Shown here: positions 26,804 to 35,431 of the stretch, in pieces
Position numbering within the stretch: position 1 is the first letter of the stretch
How the letters are laid out: each line of letters opens with the position of its first letter
DNA from: Hymenobacter norwichensis DSM 15439
Lineage (GTDB): Bacteria > Bacteroidota > Bacteroidia > Cytophagales > Hymenobacteraceae
DNA length: 64,000 bases
Reading direction: 5' to 3'
Assembly: GCF_000420705.1 (NCBI RefSeq)
Contig: NZ_ATVL01000007.1
Location: 682,001-746,000 of the forward strand
The notes under the pieces: model-generated
What the model saw: only the letters and a program-made list of their open reading frames with translations
Told to the model about the DNA's origin: nothing
The model's database searches: none
Program-made: the position numbers and the translations under genes

Positions 26804-29641
26804 TTACTTCGCTTGCAACGTAGCCGCTTGCAGGGCCGTTAGCACGGTTTGCAGACCCTGCTCGGCATCGTCGCCGAGGTGGATGTGCAGCGTACGACGG
26901 TCATAGTCGTGTAGGGCTTGTAGGTCACCGGCGGCTTGCGCGTTCTGGAACGTGCCGAACGTGTAGGAGCGGCCGGGGAGGGGCAAGTCCTGCGGGTGGT
27001 TTTTGGTGAACTGCACGAACAGCCCGTTGTTGGGGCCGCCCTTGTGGTATTGACCCGTGGAGTGCAGGAAGCGCGGACCGTAACCGGAAGCCGTAGCAAT
27101 GTGCAACTGCTCTTGCACCTGCGCCCGGAACTGGTCGAGGCTGGCGTTCAGGCTAGGCGTTTCGGTCAAGTAAGCTTGCAGGCAGAGGAAGTTGCCGGGC
27201 TGGGCCTGGTCGAAGAAGGCTTGCAGCACCTCCGTAGCACTGGAACCCGACACGGCAGTGTAGTACGCCACGTCGTTTTCGGTTACTACTGGCGCGTCGC
27301 CTTCGGGCAGGCTGCCTTGCTCTTCCACCACTTTCATCAGCGCATCGGTAGCCGTTTTGGCGGCTTGCACGTTGGGCTGGTCGAAGGGGTTGATTTCCAG
27401 CACAGCGCTGGCCACAGCAATGGCTACTTCCCAACGGAAGAACTCCTGGCCGAAATCATACGCGTCTTCGAGCGTAATCCGCACCACGGGGTGGCCGGCT
27501 TGCTCCAGCGCTTGCAGCGCCTGCTTGTTGGCTTCGTCGGCTTCGTTCTCGTAGCCCACGTACACAAATACCCGGTCGTTGCCATATAGCGCAGGCTCGC
27601 GCACTGGCTCGCCGGCAATCGGCATGATGCCGGTGCCCTGCTTGCCAGTGCTCTCGGCCGTCAGTTGCTCCAGCCACAACCCGAAGCTGCTCAACGATTC
27701 GGGTACAATCAGCGTTAGCTTGTCGCGGCCTTGCTTGGCTAGTACGCCCAGCGCCACACCTAGCTCTACGCCGGGGTTTTGGTCCACTTTGCCGTAAGCG
27801 CCGCAGGCGCGCATCATCAGCACAGCCCGGCCCAGAATTTCGCCGGTGCTCAAGCCGTACATGGCCGCTGGCACCAAACCGAAGTAGGTAAGAGCCGAGA
27901 ATCGGCCACCCACTTCCGCGAAGTTCAAGAAGATATGGCGGTAGCCCTGCGCCGTCGCCGACGTCACGAACTTGGAGCCGGGGTCGGTAATGGCCACGAA
28001 GTTTTCGCCGGCTTTGTCGCCTTTAATCTGCTTTACCTTGTCGTAGAAATAGTCGCCAAATGCCAGCGGCTCGGCCGTGGTGCCCGATTTGCTGGCCACA
28101 ATGAACAGCGTATCTGCCAGCGGTATTGACTCTTCAATGCGGCGTACCGTGCTTGGGTCAGTGGTATCGAGTACCGAAATTGGCAGGCCGTTTTCGCCCT
28201 GCTCGAAGCTCTCGGTAAACACGATGGGCGCCATGGTGCTGCCGCCCATGCCCATTACCACTACGTGCTTGAAGCCGGCATCTTTCACTTCCTGCGCGAA
28301 TTGCTCGATGGCGGGCACGGCCGCTACCATCGTTTCGGCCACGCGCAGCCAGCCCATGAAGCTGCGGATGCTTTCCTGCCCTTCGGCATCCTGCACCCAC
28401 AAATCTGCCTGCTTGTTCCAGAAGCCTTCGGTGAAGTTCTTGTCGTTGAACTCCTTGACTTTGGCATCGACATCAGCCTGGTACTGACCCAACGCCAGCT
28501 TAGCCGGAGCCGTGGTTAGCTCCAGTGCTGCCAGGCGTTTCTTCTCAATCGAGTCCATCAGCTTAGCGAAGGGCTCTTTGAATTTTTTAGCGCCATCCTC
28601 TTCCAGCGCCTGGGTTTGCTCTTCCAGGTTGATGCCCAACTCGGGTAAGCGGCGCAGCACGTCGGCGGCTTTGTCAAGGCCTTCTTCCAGGCGGTTAGCG
28701 GGCTGGCCTTTCTCGCGGAAAATGTCCAGCGTTTCGGTTGGCACGGTGTTCACCGTTTTCGGCCCAATCAGGTTCTCGATGTACTTCAGGTCGTCGTACT
28801 TCGGGTTTTTGTTGCCGGTGCTGGCCCACAGCAGGCGCTGCGTATCGGCACCTTTGGCCAGTAACGCTTTCCAGCGCGGGCCTTGGAAGATTTCCTTGTA
28901 GATCTGGTAGGCTTGCTTGGCACTCGACAGGGCTACTTCGCCCACCATACTTTCAGCTAGCGCACCTTTCTCGCCGCCTTCGGCTGCAATTTTTTCCAGC
29001 ATCGGGTCAATCAGCACATCAATGCGGCTGAGGAAAAAGCTGGCTACCGAGTCGATGTTGTCGAGGGGTAGGCCAGCTTTCACCCGGTCTTCGAGGCCAG
29101 AAATGTAAGCTTCGGCCACCAAGCGGTAGCGCTCCAACCCGAAAATCAGGGTCACGTTGACGTTGATGCCTTCGGCGATGAGCCGGCGGATGGCGGGGAG
29201 GCCTTCCAGGGTGGCCGGCACCTTAATCATCACGTTCGGGCGGTCCACCGTTTTCCAGAAGCGCATGCCTTCTTCAATGGTGCCTTCGGTATCGTTGACC
29301 AGCGTCGGCGACACTTCCAGGCTCACGTAGCCGTCGGAAGAGTTATCGTGGCTGTCGTAGAGCGGGCGGAACAGGTCGCAGGCGTGCTGAATGTCTGCAA
29401 TAACCATCTCCGTGTAGATTTCGTCGGTGGTCTTGTTTTGCAGCGCCAAGCTTTTGATAGCGCCGTCGTAGTCGTCGGAACCGCCAATAGCCTTCTCGAA
29501 GATGGCCGGGTTGGAGGTTACGCCGCGCAATGCCTCGTTATCAATGCGGCGCTTCAACTCACCGTTAATCAGAATTTTGCGGCGAATAAAGTCCAGCCAG
29601 ATGCTCTGGTCGAACTCGCGGATGGCAATTAATGGGTTCAT
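26804..29641 (-). CDS. tal-pgi: Bifunctional transaldolase / glucose-6-phosphate isomerase
   Basis: A 945-aa fusion. Residues about 1-365 are a transaldolase: GVTSNPAIFEKAI, DNIDSVASFFLSRID and the Schiff-base Lys in RPNVMIKVPAT. Residues about 400-945 are a phosphoglucose isomerase: GMGGSTMAPIVF, VASKSGTTAEPLAFGDYF and a C-terminal FLHSTGQYHKGGPNNGLFVQ. It transfers dihydroxyacetone between sugar phosphates and interconverts glucose-6-P and fructose-6-P in the cytoplasm. The ATG at 29641 was preferred to the upstream frame opening at 29698. With transketolase 126 bp upstream on the same strand it provides the non-oxidative pentose-phosphate steps needed for xylulose-5-P from arabinose. Confidence 0.95.
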   Translation of the reverse strand: MNPLIAIREFDQSIWLDFIRRKILINGELKRRIDNEALRGVTSNPAIFEKAIGGSDDYDGAIKSLALQNKTTDEIYTEMVIADIQHACDLFRPLYDSHDNSSDGYVSLEVSPTLVNDTEGTIEEGMRFWKTVDRPNVMIKVPATLEGLPAIRRLIAEGINVNVTLIFGLERYRLVAEAYISGLEDRVKAGLPLDNIDSVASFFLSRIDVLIDPMLEKIAAEGGEKGALAESMVGEVALSSAKQAYQIYKEIFQGPRWKALLAKGADTQRLLWASTGNKNPKYDDLKYIENLIGPKTVNTVPTETLDIFREKGQPANRLEEGLDKAADVLRRLPELGINLEEQTQALEEDGAKKFKEPFAKLMDSIEKKRLAALELTTAPAKLALGQYQADVDAKVKEFNDKNFTEGFWNKQADLWVQDAEGQESIRSFMGWLRVAETMVAAVPAIEQFAQEVKDAGFKHVVVMGMGGSTMAPIVFTESFEQGENGLPISVLDTTDPSTVRRIEESIPLADTLFIVASKSGTTAEPLAFGDYFYDKVKQIKGDKAGENFVAITDPGSKFVTSATAQGYRHIFLNFAEVGGRFSALTYFGLVPAAMYGLSTGEILGRAVLMMRACGAYGKVDQNPGVELGVALGVLAKQGRDKLTLIVPESLSSFGLWLEQLTAESTGKQGTGIMPIAGEPVREPALYGNDRVFVYVGYENEADEANKQALQALEQAGHPVVRITLEDAYDFGQEFFRWEVAIAVASAVLEINPFDQPNVQAAKTATDALMKVVEEQGSLPEGDAPVVTENDVAYYTAVSGSSATEVLQAFFDQAQPGNFLCLQAYLTETPSLNASLDQFRAQVQEQLHIATASGYGPRFLHSTGQYHKGGPNNGLFVQFTKNHPQDLPLPGRSYTFGTFQNAQAAGDLQALHDYDRRTLHIHLGDDAEQGLQTVLTALQAATLQAK

Positions 29642-29700
29642 GCTAGGGGAATAGAGTGGAAAGCGAATGTAAGAAGTATAGGTGGCCAGAAGCAGCAAGT

Positions 29701-29732
29701 GTAGCGCGGAAATCTGGTGGCTTCCGCGCTAC
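29701..29732. repeat. Short hairpin of family D type
   Basis: 11-bp perfect arms GTAGCGCGGAA (29701-29711) and TTCCGCGCTAC (29722-29732) lie between the transketolase stop and tal-pgi. The arm equals the outer end of the palindrome at 23720. Confidence 0.75.
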
Positions 29733-29767
29733 AAGTAGGCTAGCTGTTCGCGCACCTTGGTTACTGC

Positions 29768-31819
29768 TTACGAAACCACTTGTTTTTCGTCTTCTTCTTC
29801 TGGCTGACCGTTCAGCACGGAGTGGGCGACTTTCACCACGTTTTTCACCGTGAAGCCGAACTCCTCGAACAAGTATTCGGCCGGGGCCGACTCGCCGAAA
29901 CGGTTCATGCTGATGCTGGTGCCTTCGTCGGTGGCGTACTTGGCCCAACCGATTGGCGAACCAGCCTCAATGGTCACGCGCTTGCGCACCGAAGGCGGCA
30001 GCACCTGCTGGCGGTAGGCCTTATCCTGCTTCTCGAACAGTTCCCACGACGGCATGCTCACCACGCGGGTAGCTACCCCTTCGCCTTGCAGCGCCTTCTG
30101 CGACTCCAATGCCAAACTCACTTCCGAGCCCGTTGCAATCAAAATCAGTTGCGGCGTGCCACCGTCAGCTTCGCTCAGGATGTATGCACCTTTGGCCACA
30201 CCTTCGCGAGCGGAACCCAGTACGGTCTGGTCGAAAATCGGCAGTTTCTGGCGCGACAAAATCAAGCAGACCGGCGACTTAGGCGTGGTCATGGCAATGC
30301 GCCAGGCTTCGGTGGTTTCGTTGGCGTCGCCGGGGCGCAGCACCACGATGTTCGGAATGGTGCGCAACGATACCACTTGCTCAATTGGCTGGTGCGTTGG
30401 GCCGTCTTCGCCCAAGCCAATGCTGTCGTGGGTAAAAACGAACGTGGCAGCCGACTCGGCCAGGGCCGTGAGACGGATGGCACCGCGCATGTAATCGGAG
30501 AAGGTGAGGAAGGTACCGCCGTAGGCGCGTACACCCGCGTGCTGCGACATACCATTCATGATGCCGCCCATGGCGTGCTCGCGCACCCCAAACCAGATGT
30601 TGCTGCGCTCATAGTGGCCGGGCTGGAAGCTGTCATCCCCTGACTTGTCCATTTCGTTGGACGAAGCCAAGTCAGCCGAGCCGCCGAACATGAACGGAAC
30701 GGATTTCTTGAGGGCCGTCAGGGCCTTGCCGGATGCCTGGCGGGTGGCTAGCTCGCCATCAGCAGGGGTGTAAACCGGCAGGTCTTTGTCCCAGCCTTCG
30801 GGTAGGTCGCCGTTGAAGGAAACGTGGAACTGCTGGGCTTCCACCTGGAATTCCTGCTCGTATTTCTTGAACTGCTCGTCCCACTCTTTTTGCAACTCAG
30901 CGCCTTGCTGGCCGGGCTTGCTCAGGTGCTCGTACACGCCTTCGGGTACCACAAAGCTGGCTTCTGGGTCCCAACCAAAAAACTCCTTGGCTTTCTTCAC
31001 GTTGTCGGGGCCGAGGGGGCTGCCGTGGGCTTTGTTGGTGCCGGCCAGCGGTGAACCGAAGCCAATGATGGTCTTAATCGAAATAATCGAAGGCTTATTT
31101 TTCTCGTCTTGGGCTGCTTTGATAGCGGCCTCTATGTCGTCGAGGTTGTTGCCATCTTCAACGCGCTGGGTGTGCCAGCCGTACGCCTCGAAACGCTTCA
31201 TAGCGTCTTCGGTGTAGGCCAAGCTAGTCGGGCCGTCGAGCGAGATGTCGTTGTCGTCGTAGAGGTAGATGAGCTTGCCCAACTTCAAGTGGCCGGCTAG
31301 CGAAGCCGCTTCTGAGGCAATGCCTTCCATCAGGTCACCATCACTCACGATAGAGTAGGTATAGTGGTCTTGCACGGTGTGGCCGGGCTTGTTGTACGTG
31401 GCGGCCAAATGCGCCTCAGCCATTGCCATACCCACGCCGTTGGCGAAGCCCTGACCCAAGGGGCCAGTAGTTACTTCAATACCGGGCGTCACGTTGGACT
31501 CGGGGTGGCCGGGGGTGCGGAAGCCAGGCTGCCGGAATTGCTTCAGCTCGGCCAGTGGCAAATCATAGCCGTAGAGGTGCAGCAGGCTGTAAATCAGTGC
31601 TGAGCCGTGACCTGCCGACAGTACGAAACGGTCCCGGTTAGGCCACTTGGGGTCTTGGGGGTTGAAGCGCAAAAAGCGCGAGAACAGGACGTAGGCCATG
31701 GGGGCGGCACCAAGTGGCAGGCCGGGGTGGCCGGAGTTGGCCGCTTGCACCATGTCCACGGACAGCAGGCGGATGGTATTAACACTTTGCTGCTCGATGG
31801 ACGTTGCTTGTTCAGTCAT
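29768..31819 (-). CDS. tkt: Transketolase
   Basis: A thiamine-diphosphate enzyme transferring two-carbon units between xylulose-5-P and ribose-5-P or erythrose-4-P. The 683-aa length and motifs fit: [19 protein letters not shown] near residue 28, [19 protein letters not shown], the ThDP-binding [10 protein letters not shown] with its DDNDIS continuation, and the pyrimidine-domain [20 protein letters not shown]. It lies upstream of tal-pgi on the same strand, so co-transcription is likely, with the 29701 hairpin between them. Confidence 0.97.
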   Translation of the reverse strand: MTEQATSIEQQSVNTIRLLSVDMVQAANSGHPGLPLGAAPMAYVLFSRFLRFNPQDPKWPNRDRFVLSAGHGSALIYSLLHLYGYDLPLAELKQFRQPGFRTPGHPESNVTPGIEVTTGPLGQGFANGVGMAMAEAHLAATYNKPGHTVQDHYTYSIVSDGDLMEGIASEAASLAGHLKLGKLIYLYDDNDISLDGPTSLAYTEDAMKRFEAYGWHTQRVEDGNNLDDIEAAIKAAQDEKNKPSIISIKTIIGFGSPLAGTNKAHGSPLGPDNVKKAKEFFGWDPEASFVVPEGVYEHLSKPGQQGAELQKEWDEQFKKYEQEFQVEAQQFHVSFNGDLPEGWDKDLPVYTPADGELATRQASGKALTALKKSVPFMFGGSADLASSNEMDKSGDDSFQPGHYERSNIWFGVREHAMGGIMNGMSQHAGVRAYGGTFLTFSDYMRGAIRLTALAESAATFVFTHDSIGLGEDGPTHQPIEQVVSLRTIPNIVVLRPGDANETTEAWRIAMTTPKSPVCLILSRQKLPIFDQTVLGSAREGVAKGAYILSEADGGTPQLILIATGSEVSLALESQKALQGEGVATRVVSMPSWELFEKQDKAYRQQVLPPSVRKRVTIEAGSPIGWAKYATDEGTSISMNRFGESAPAEYLFEEFGFTVKNVVKVAHSVLNGQPEEEDEKQVVS

Positions 31820-32165
31820 GAGAAAATGGAAAGAAGTGTATGTGCTTGATTGAGTGAGAATTAGGTGAAATGTTGCGGTTGATGCTGAACTGCTTGCCGT
31901 TACAAGCAGCGTGAACCAGCCAGCGGGTTCGAATGCTCGGGCAAACCAGTCCCCGGAATGGCCCTATACGTTTATTGGAAGCCTAGCGCCGAGTAAGTAG
32001 TGGCATTAGTGCGCAACCAGCGCGCTAAATTGACCGGCTTGCTCCAAAGAATGTTCGGGGCTAAAGCGCTTCTCCGGCCCCCAACTATTCGGTTATGCAA
32101 AGAAGAGTATTTCCTTATTTATATGGCCGACCGGAAACGATTCAGTGAAAAAATAACCTGATATT
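31820..32165. other. Intergenic region upstream of transketolase
   Basis: 346 bp between the transketolase start and the stop of the second GH43 gene, both on the minus strand. No gene, strong hairpin or operator copy was seen. It should contain the transketolase promoter. Confidence 0.6.
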
Positions 32166-33149
32166 TTAGCGCTTTACCACGGGCCAGCCATCGGAATCCC
32201 AACCTAGTTTCTCGATTCGGAGCTTGGAGCGGCCCCGGTCGGCGGCATCGTAGCCGTGGAAAACTAGATAGTCGGTCTTATCGAAGGTGTACACTGAGTT
32301 GTGCCCGACGCCGAACCAGTTCTTGTCGCCTTCCAGTACCAGCGTGCCACCGCTTTGCTCCAGGCCCGTGCCGGCTTTGTCCACATAAGGACCGGTTACG
32401 CTTTTCGAGCGGCCCACCATCATCTTGTACGTGCTTTGGGGGCCACGGCAGCAGTAATCGAATGAGGTAAACAAGTAGTAATAGCCGTTCTTCTTGAAGA
32501 TGAAAGGGGCCTCAATGGCCGCGTCGCCGGGCAAGGAGTCGGTGAGCTTCGGGTCGCGGGGACGGGCGGCTACGGTGCGCCAGTGCTCGGGCTGGGCGGG
32601 GGCTGTAAGGTCGGGGCGGAGTTGCACCAGCTTCATACCGCTCCAAAACGAGCCAAACACCAACCACGGCGTGTCCTTGTCGTCGCGCACTAGGTTGGGG
32701 TCGATGGCGTTCCACAGGTCGCGCCCCGGAACCGACTGAATCACCTTGCCTTTATCCACCCACTGGTAGTCGGGTGAGGTTGGGTCCAGCGTTTTGTTGG
32801 TAGCTAGCCCAATGCAGGACGTGTTCTTGCCAAACGCCGACACCGAGTAGAACAGGTAATACACGCCGTTATGCAAGGAAATATCCGGCGCCCAAATGTG
32901 GCCTTTGAAGCCGGGTATGGCTTTCACGGCCCACTCTGGCGCGCTGGCAAACACCGGCTTCTCCAGCTTCCAAGTCTTCATATCCTTCGACGACCAGATG
33001 GCAATACCTTGACCAGTGCAGAACATATAGTACGTGCCGTTCTGTCGGATCATAACCGGGTCGTGGGCCGGAATGAGGTGCGGAGCCTGCTGGGTGAACC
33101 CCGGAAACCCAACGAATAGCACTAGGAGGAACAGTAAAAATCTCATCAA
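32166..33149 (-). CDS. GH43 arabinan endo-1,5-alpha-L-arabinosidase, secreted
   Basis: A 327-aa secreted enzyme (signal peptide ending FPGFTQQ) that should cut the alpha-1,5 backbone of arabinan. Motifs in order: AHDPVMIRQNGTYYMF with the general base Asp, GHIWAPDISLHNGVYYLFY, NAIDPNLVRDD with the second Asp, VFGSFWSGM, DAAIEAPFIFKKNGYYYLF with the acid Glu, and VGHNSVYTFD, a set characteristic of endo-arabinanases. It is divergent from the LacI-family gene, and a truncated operator-like site lies 15-29 bp upstream. Confidence 0.93.
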   Translation of the reverse strand: MMRFLLFLLVLFVGFPGFTQQAPHLIPAHDPVMIRQNGTYYMFCTGQGIAIWSSKDMKTWKLEKPVFASAPEWAVKAIPGFKGHIWAPDISLHNGVYYLFYSVSAFGKNTSCIGLATNKTLDPTSPDYQWVDKGKVIQSVPGRDLWNAIDPNLVRDDKDTPWLVFGSFWSGMKLVQLRPDLTAPAQPEHWRTVAARPRDPKLTDSLPGDAAIEAPFIFKKNGYYYLFTSFDYCCRGPQSTYKMMVGRSKSVTGPYVDKAGTGLEQSGGTLVLEGDKNWFGVGHNSVYTFDKTDYLVFHGYDAADRGRSKLRIEKLGWDSDGWPVVKR

Positions 33150-33583
33150 GCAGAAATGCTAGATTAACGATTGTGTAATCTGCGCATAGATAAGAGAAAT
33201 TATGCTATTCATATTCTGCTGCCGCTGTAAAGTGCTCTGTTGTTCTCCGATTAAGCTTTTCGAAGGTGTATGAGCTTATACCCAATGCGCTTTTAATTAG
33301 ACTAGTTACCTAAAAGCAGTGTCGTTTCACTTGGGGTTATGAGCATGGCACGTACTGAAGTAAGCGTGGCTTTATTTCAGCAGTCATACACAGTTATTTA
33401 CAAAGTAAGAGTTTTCAAGGCAACCTTTCGCTTTGAGGAGCATCATTGCCATTCGGTGAAAAAGAAAAGCATATTATACCACGCATAGCAAGCAGCGCGT
33501 ATTTCGTCAGGCTATAGGCAGTCTATAAAACTGCTGTAGCTTTACGCAACGCATCTATATAAGCAGCCTTTCGCCATCCATTT
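33150..33583. other. Divergent intergenic region between endo-arabinanase and LacI genes
   Basis: 434 bp, AT-richer than its flanks, with no supported gene. The only recognisable signal is the half operator at 33164-33178 next to the GH43 start. No copy of the palindrome was found near the LacI gene itself, so autoregulation is not suggested. Confidence 0.6.
33164..33178. promoter_or_regulatory. Truncated operator upstream of endo-arabinanase gene
   Basis: Read on the minus strand, TTACACAATCGTTAA equals the 26719 site TTACACAATCGATTGTTAA with ATTG removed. It keeps one perfect half and the flanks, at nearly the same distance from its start codon. Confidence 0.5.
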
Positions 33584-34654
33584 ATGCCTCCACGCGGCAG
33601 CAAAAAACACGATACCACCCACGAGCCCAACAGTCCGGTATCTATGGCTGATTTGGCGCGGGAGCTAGGTGTTTCGATGACTACTATTTCGCGGGCACTG
33701 AGCGACCACCACAGCATTGGGCCGGCCACCAAGCAGAAGGTGCTCAAGCTGGCCAAAAAGCTCAACTACCAGCCCAACCACTTGGCGGCGGCGTTACGCA
33801 AAGGCAAAAGCAAGTTGCTTGGGGTGGTAGTACCATACATAGAAGGACGCTTTTTTCCGTCGGTGGTGCACGGTATCGAAACGGCTGCCAGCAAGGCGGG
33901 CTACAGCGTCATCATCTGCCAGTCGAACGAGGATGTGGCGCACGAGCGGCGCAACATCGAAACGCTGATTAGCGCGCAGGTAGCCGGTATTATGGTTTCC
34001 TTGTCGCGCACTACTGTTGATTTCAAGCACTTCGATAAGGTGCGTAAGCGCGGCATTCCGCTGGTGTTTTTCGACCGCGCAATGGAAGGCGAAAACGTGA
34101 ATGCCGTGGTGCTCAACGACCGGGACGGGGGCTTTCAATCCACCAAGCACTTGCTGGAACAAGGCTGCCGGCGCGTAGCCCATTTCGCGGGCTTGCAGCA
34201 CCTCAACATCTACAAAAACCGCCGTCAGGGCTACCTCGATGCCCTCACCGAATACAACATCCCGCACGACGAGGACCTGATTGTATATTGCGACATGAAC
34301 CTGGAGGAAGGTATGAAAGCCATGCGCCATCTGCTGACATTGCCCAACCCACCTGATGCTGTGTTTGCGGCTGGCGACTCAGCGCTGCTGGGGGCATTGC
34401 AGTTGCTCAAGCAGCAGGGGATTCGAGTGCCGCAGGATGTGGCGCTGGCTGGCTTCAGCAACGAGGGCTTCACCGCTATTACTGAACCCATGCTCACTTC
34501 CGTGGATCAGCGCTGCGAGGAAATGGGCCAAGCAGCCGTGCGGCTTTTTCTGGAGCTAGTGGAAGCCAAAGGCACCAACTTCTCGCACCGGCAGGTGGTA
34601 TTGCAGCCCCAATTGTTTGTGCGGGATTCGTCGTTGCATCAGAACAAAGCTTAA
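33584..34654 (+). CDS. LacI-family transcriptional regulator
   Basis: A 356-aa regulator. An N-terminal extension of about 17 residues precedes the helix-turn-helix MADLARELGVSMTTISRALSDHHSIGPATKQKV (from residue 21) and the hinge helix NHLAAALRKGKSKLLGVVVP; the rest is a periplasmic-binding-protein-like effector domain ending in SVDQRCEEMGQAAVRLFLELV. LacI proteins bind even palindromes with a central CG, which fits the CAATCG(A/G)TTG sites in this locus. The effector may be arabinose or an arabino-oligosaccharide; this is inference from location. It is the only sugar regulator visible in the locus. Confidence 0.93.
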   Translation: MPPRGSKKHDTTHEPNSPVSMADLARELGVSMTTISRALSDHHSIGPATKQKVLKLAKKLNYQPNHLAAALRKGKSKLLGVVVPYIEGRFFPSVVHGIETAASKAGYSVIICQSNEDVAHERRNIETLISAQVAGIMVSLSRTTVDFKHFDKVRKRGIPLVFFDRAMEGENVNAVVLNDRDGGFQSTKHLLEQGCRRVAHFAGLQHLNIYKNRRQGYLDALTEYNIPHDEDLIVYCDMNLEEGMKAMRHLLTLPNPPDAVFAAGDSALLGALQLLKQQGIRVPQDVALAGFSNEGFTAITEPMLTSVDQRCEEMGQAAVRLFLELVEAKGTNFSHRQVVLQPQLFVRDSSLHQNKA

Positions 34655-34717
34655 TGCTCCCGGTTGCGCCTGTTGGAACATGGAGCAGACAAACGTCTTA
34701 TAATTAAGAAAAGCCGG

Positions 34718-35431
34718 GTGCAGCAATTTTTACTGTTTGTCGATACCGAAACCACCGGGCTGCCCGGCAACTGGAACACGACGTACGCGGCCAAGCGCAA
34801 CTGGCCTTACGTAGCGCAGCTTGCCTGGCTGGTGTACACCCAAACAGGTGAACTGGTAAAAGAGGAAAACCACTTTCTGCGAGTACCCGCTGGCCAGATG
34901 CGGGCCCGGTCTCAAGCCATTCATGGCCTAACAGCAACTTTCTTGTCCGAGCAGGGCGAGGACCCCGCTCTGGTTATGCAGCGCTTCCACGACGATTTGC
35001 GCGTGTATCAGCCCCTAGTAGTCGGCCATTACATGCGGCTCGATTTTCACATGATAGGCGCGGAATTCCACCGGACGGGCTTGCCCAATTTGCTGGCCGA
35101 ACTGCCCACGCTCTGCACCATGCAAACCAGCCAGCGGCACGCAAAAGCAGTTCAGCGCAATTTCCTGCGCCTGGGCGAGTTGCACGAACACCTGTTTCGG
35201 GAGCCGATGCCGCGTCAGCACGACGCCCAAGCCGATGCCCAGGCCACTGCGAACTGTTTTTTCGAGCTGCGCCGCCTTGGCGATTTGGATGAGGCTATTA
35301 TTGCTGGCCAGCCGCAGCTGCTGGTACCAACCGCCGAACCCGGTATCTTTCAGCGGCATCGGTGGCTAGGGCCGGGCGTGCTGGTTGTGGCCGGAGTGCT
35401 TTTACTGCTATTATTTTGGGTTTATGGATAA
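34718..35431 (+). CDS. DnaQ-like 3'-5' exonuclease with C-terminal membrane helix
   Basis: 237 aa if the GTG at 34718 is used; an in-frame TTG at 34664 would add 18 residues, and no in-frame ATG is available. Exonuclease motifs of the DEDD superfamily: FVDTETTGLPG (ExoI, Asp-Glu), HYMRLDFHMIGAEF (ExoII) and HDAQADAQATANCF (ExoIII, His-Asp). The C-terminus (about 215-237) is a single hydrophobic helix, LVVAGVLLLLLFWVY, suggesting membrane attachment, which is unusual for this fold. Its last codons overlap the start of the cNMP/CBS/DUF294 gene by 8 nt, so the two are surely coupled. Confidence 0.85.
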   Translation: MQQFLLFVDTETTGLPGNWNTTYAAKRNWPYVAQLAWLVYTQTGELVKEENHFLRVPAGQMRARSQAIHGLTATFLSEQGEDPALVMQRFHDDLRVYQPLVVGHYMRLDFHMIGAEFHRTGLPNLLAELPTLCTMQTSQRHAKAVQRNFLRLGELHEHLFREPMPRQHDAQADAQATANCFFELRRLGDLDEAIIAGQPQLLVPTAEPGIFQRHRWLGPGVLVVAGVLLLLLFWVYG

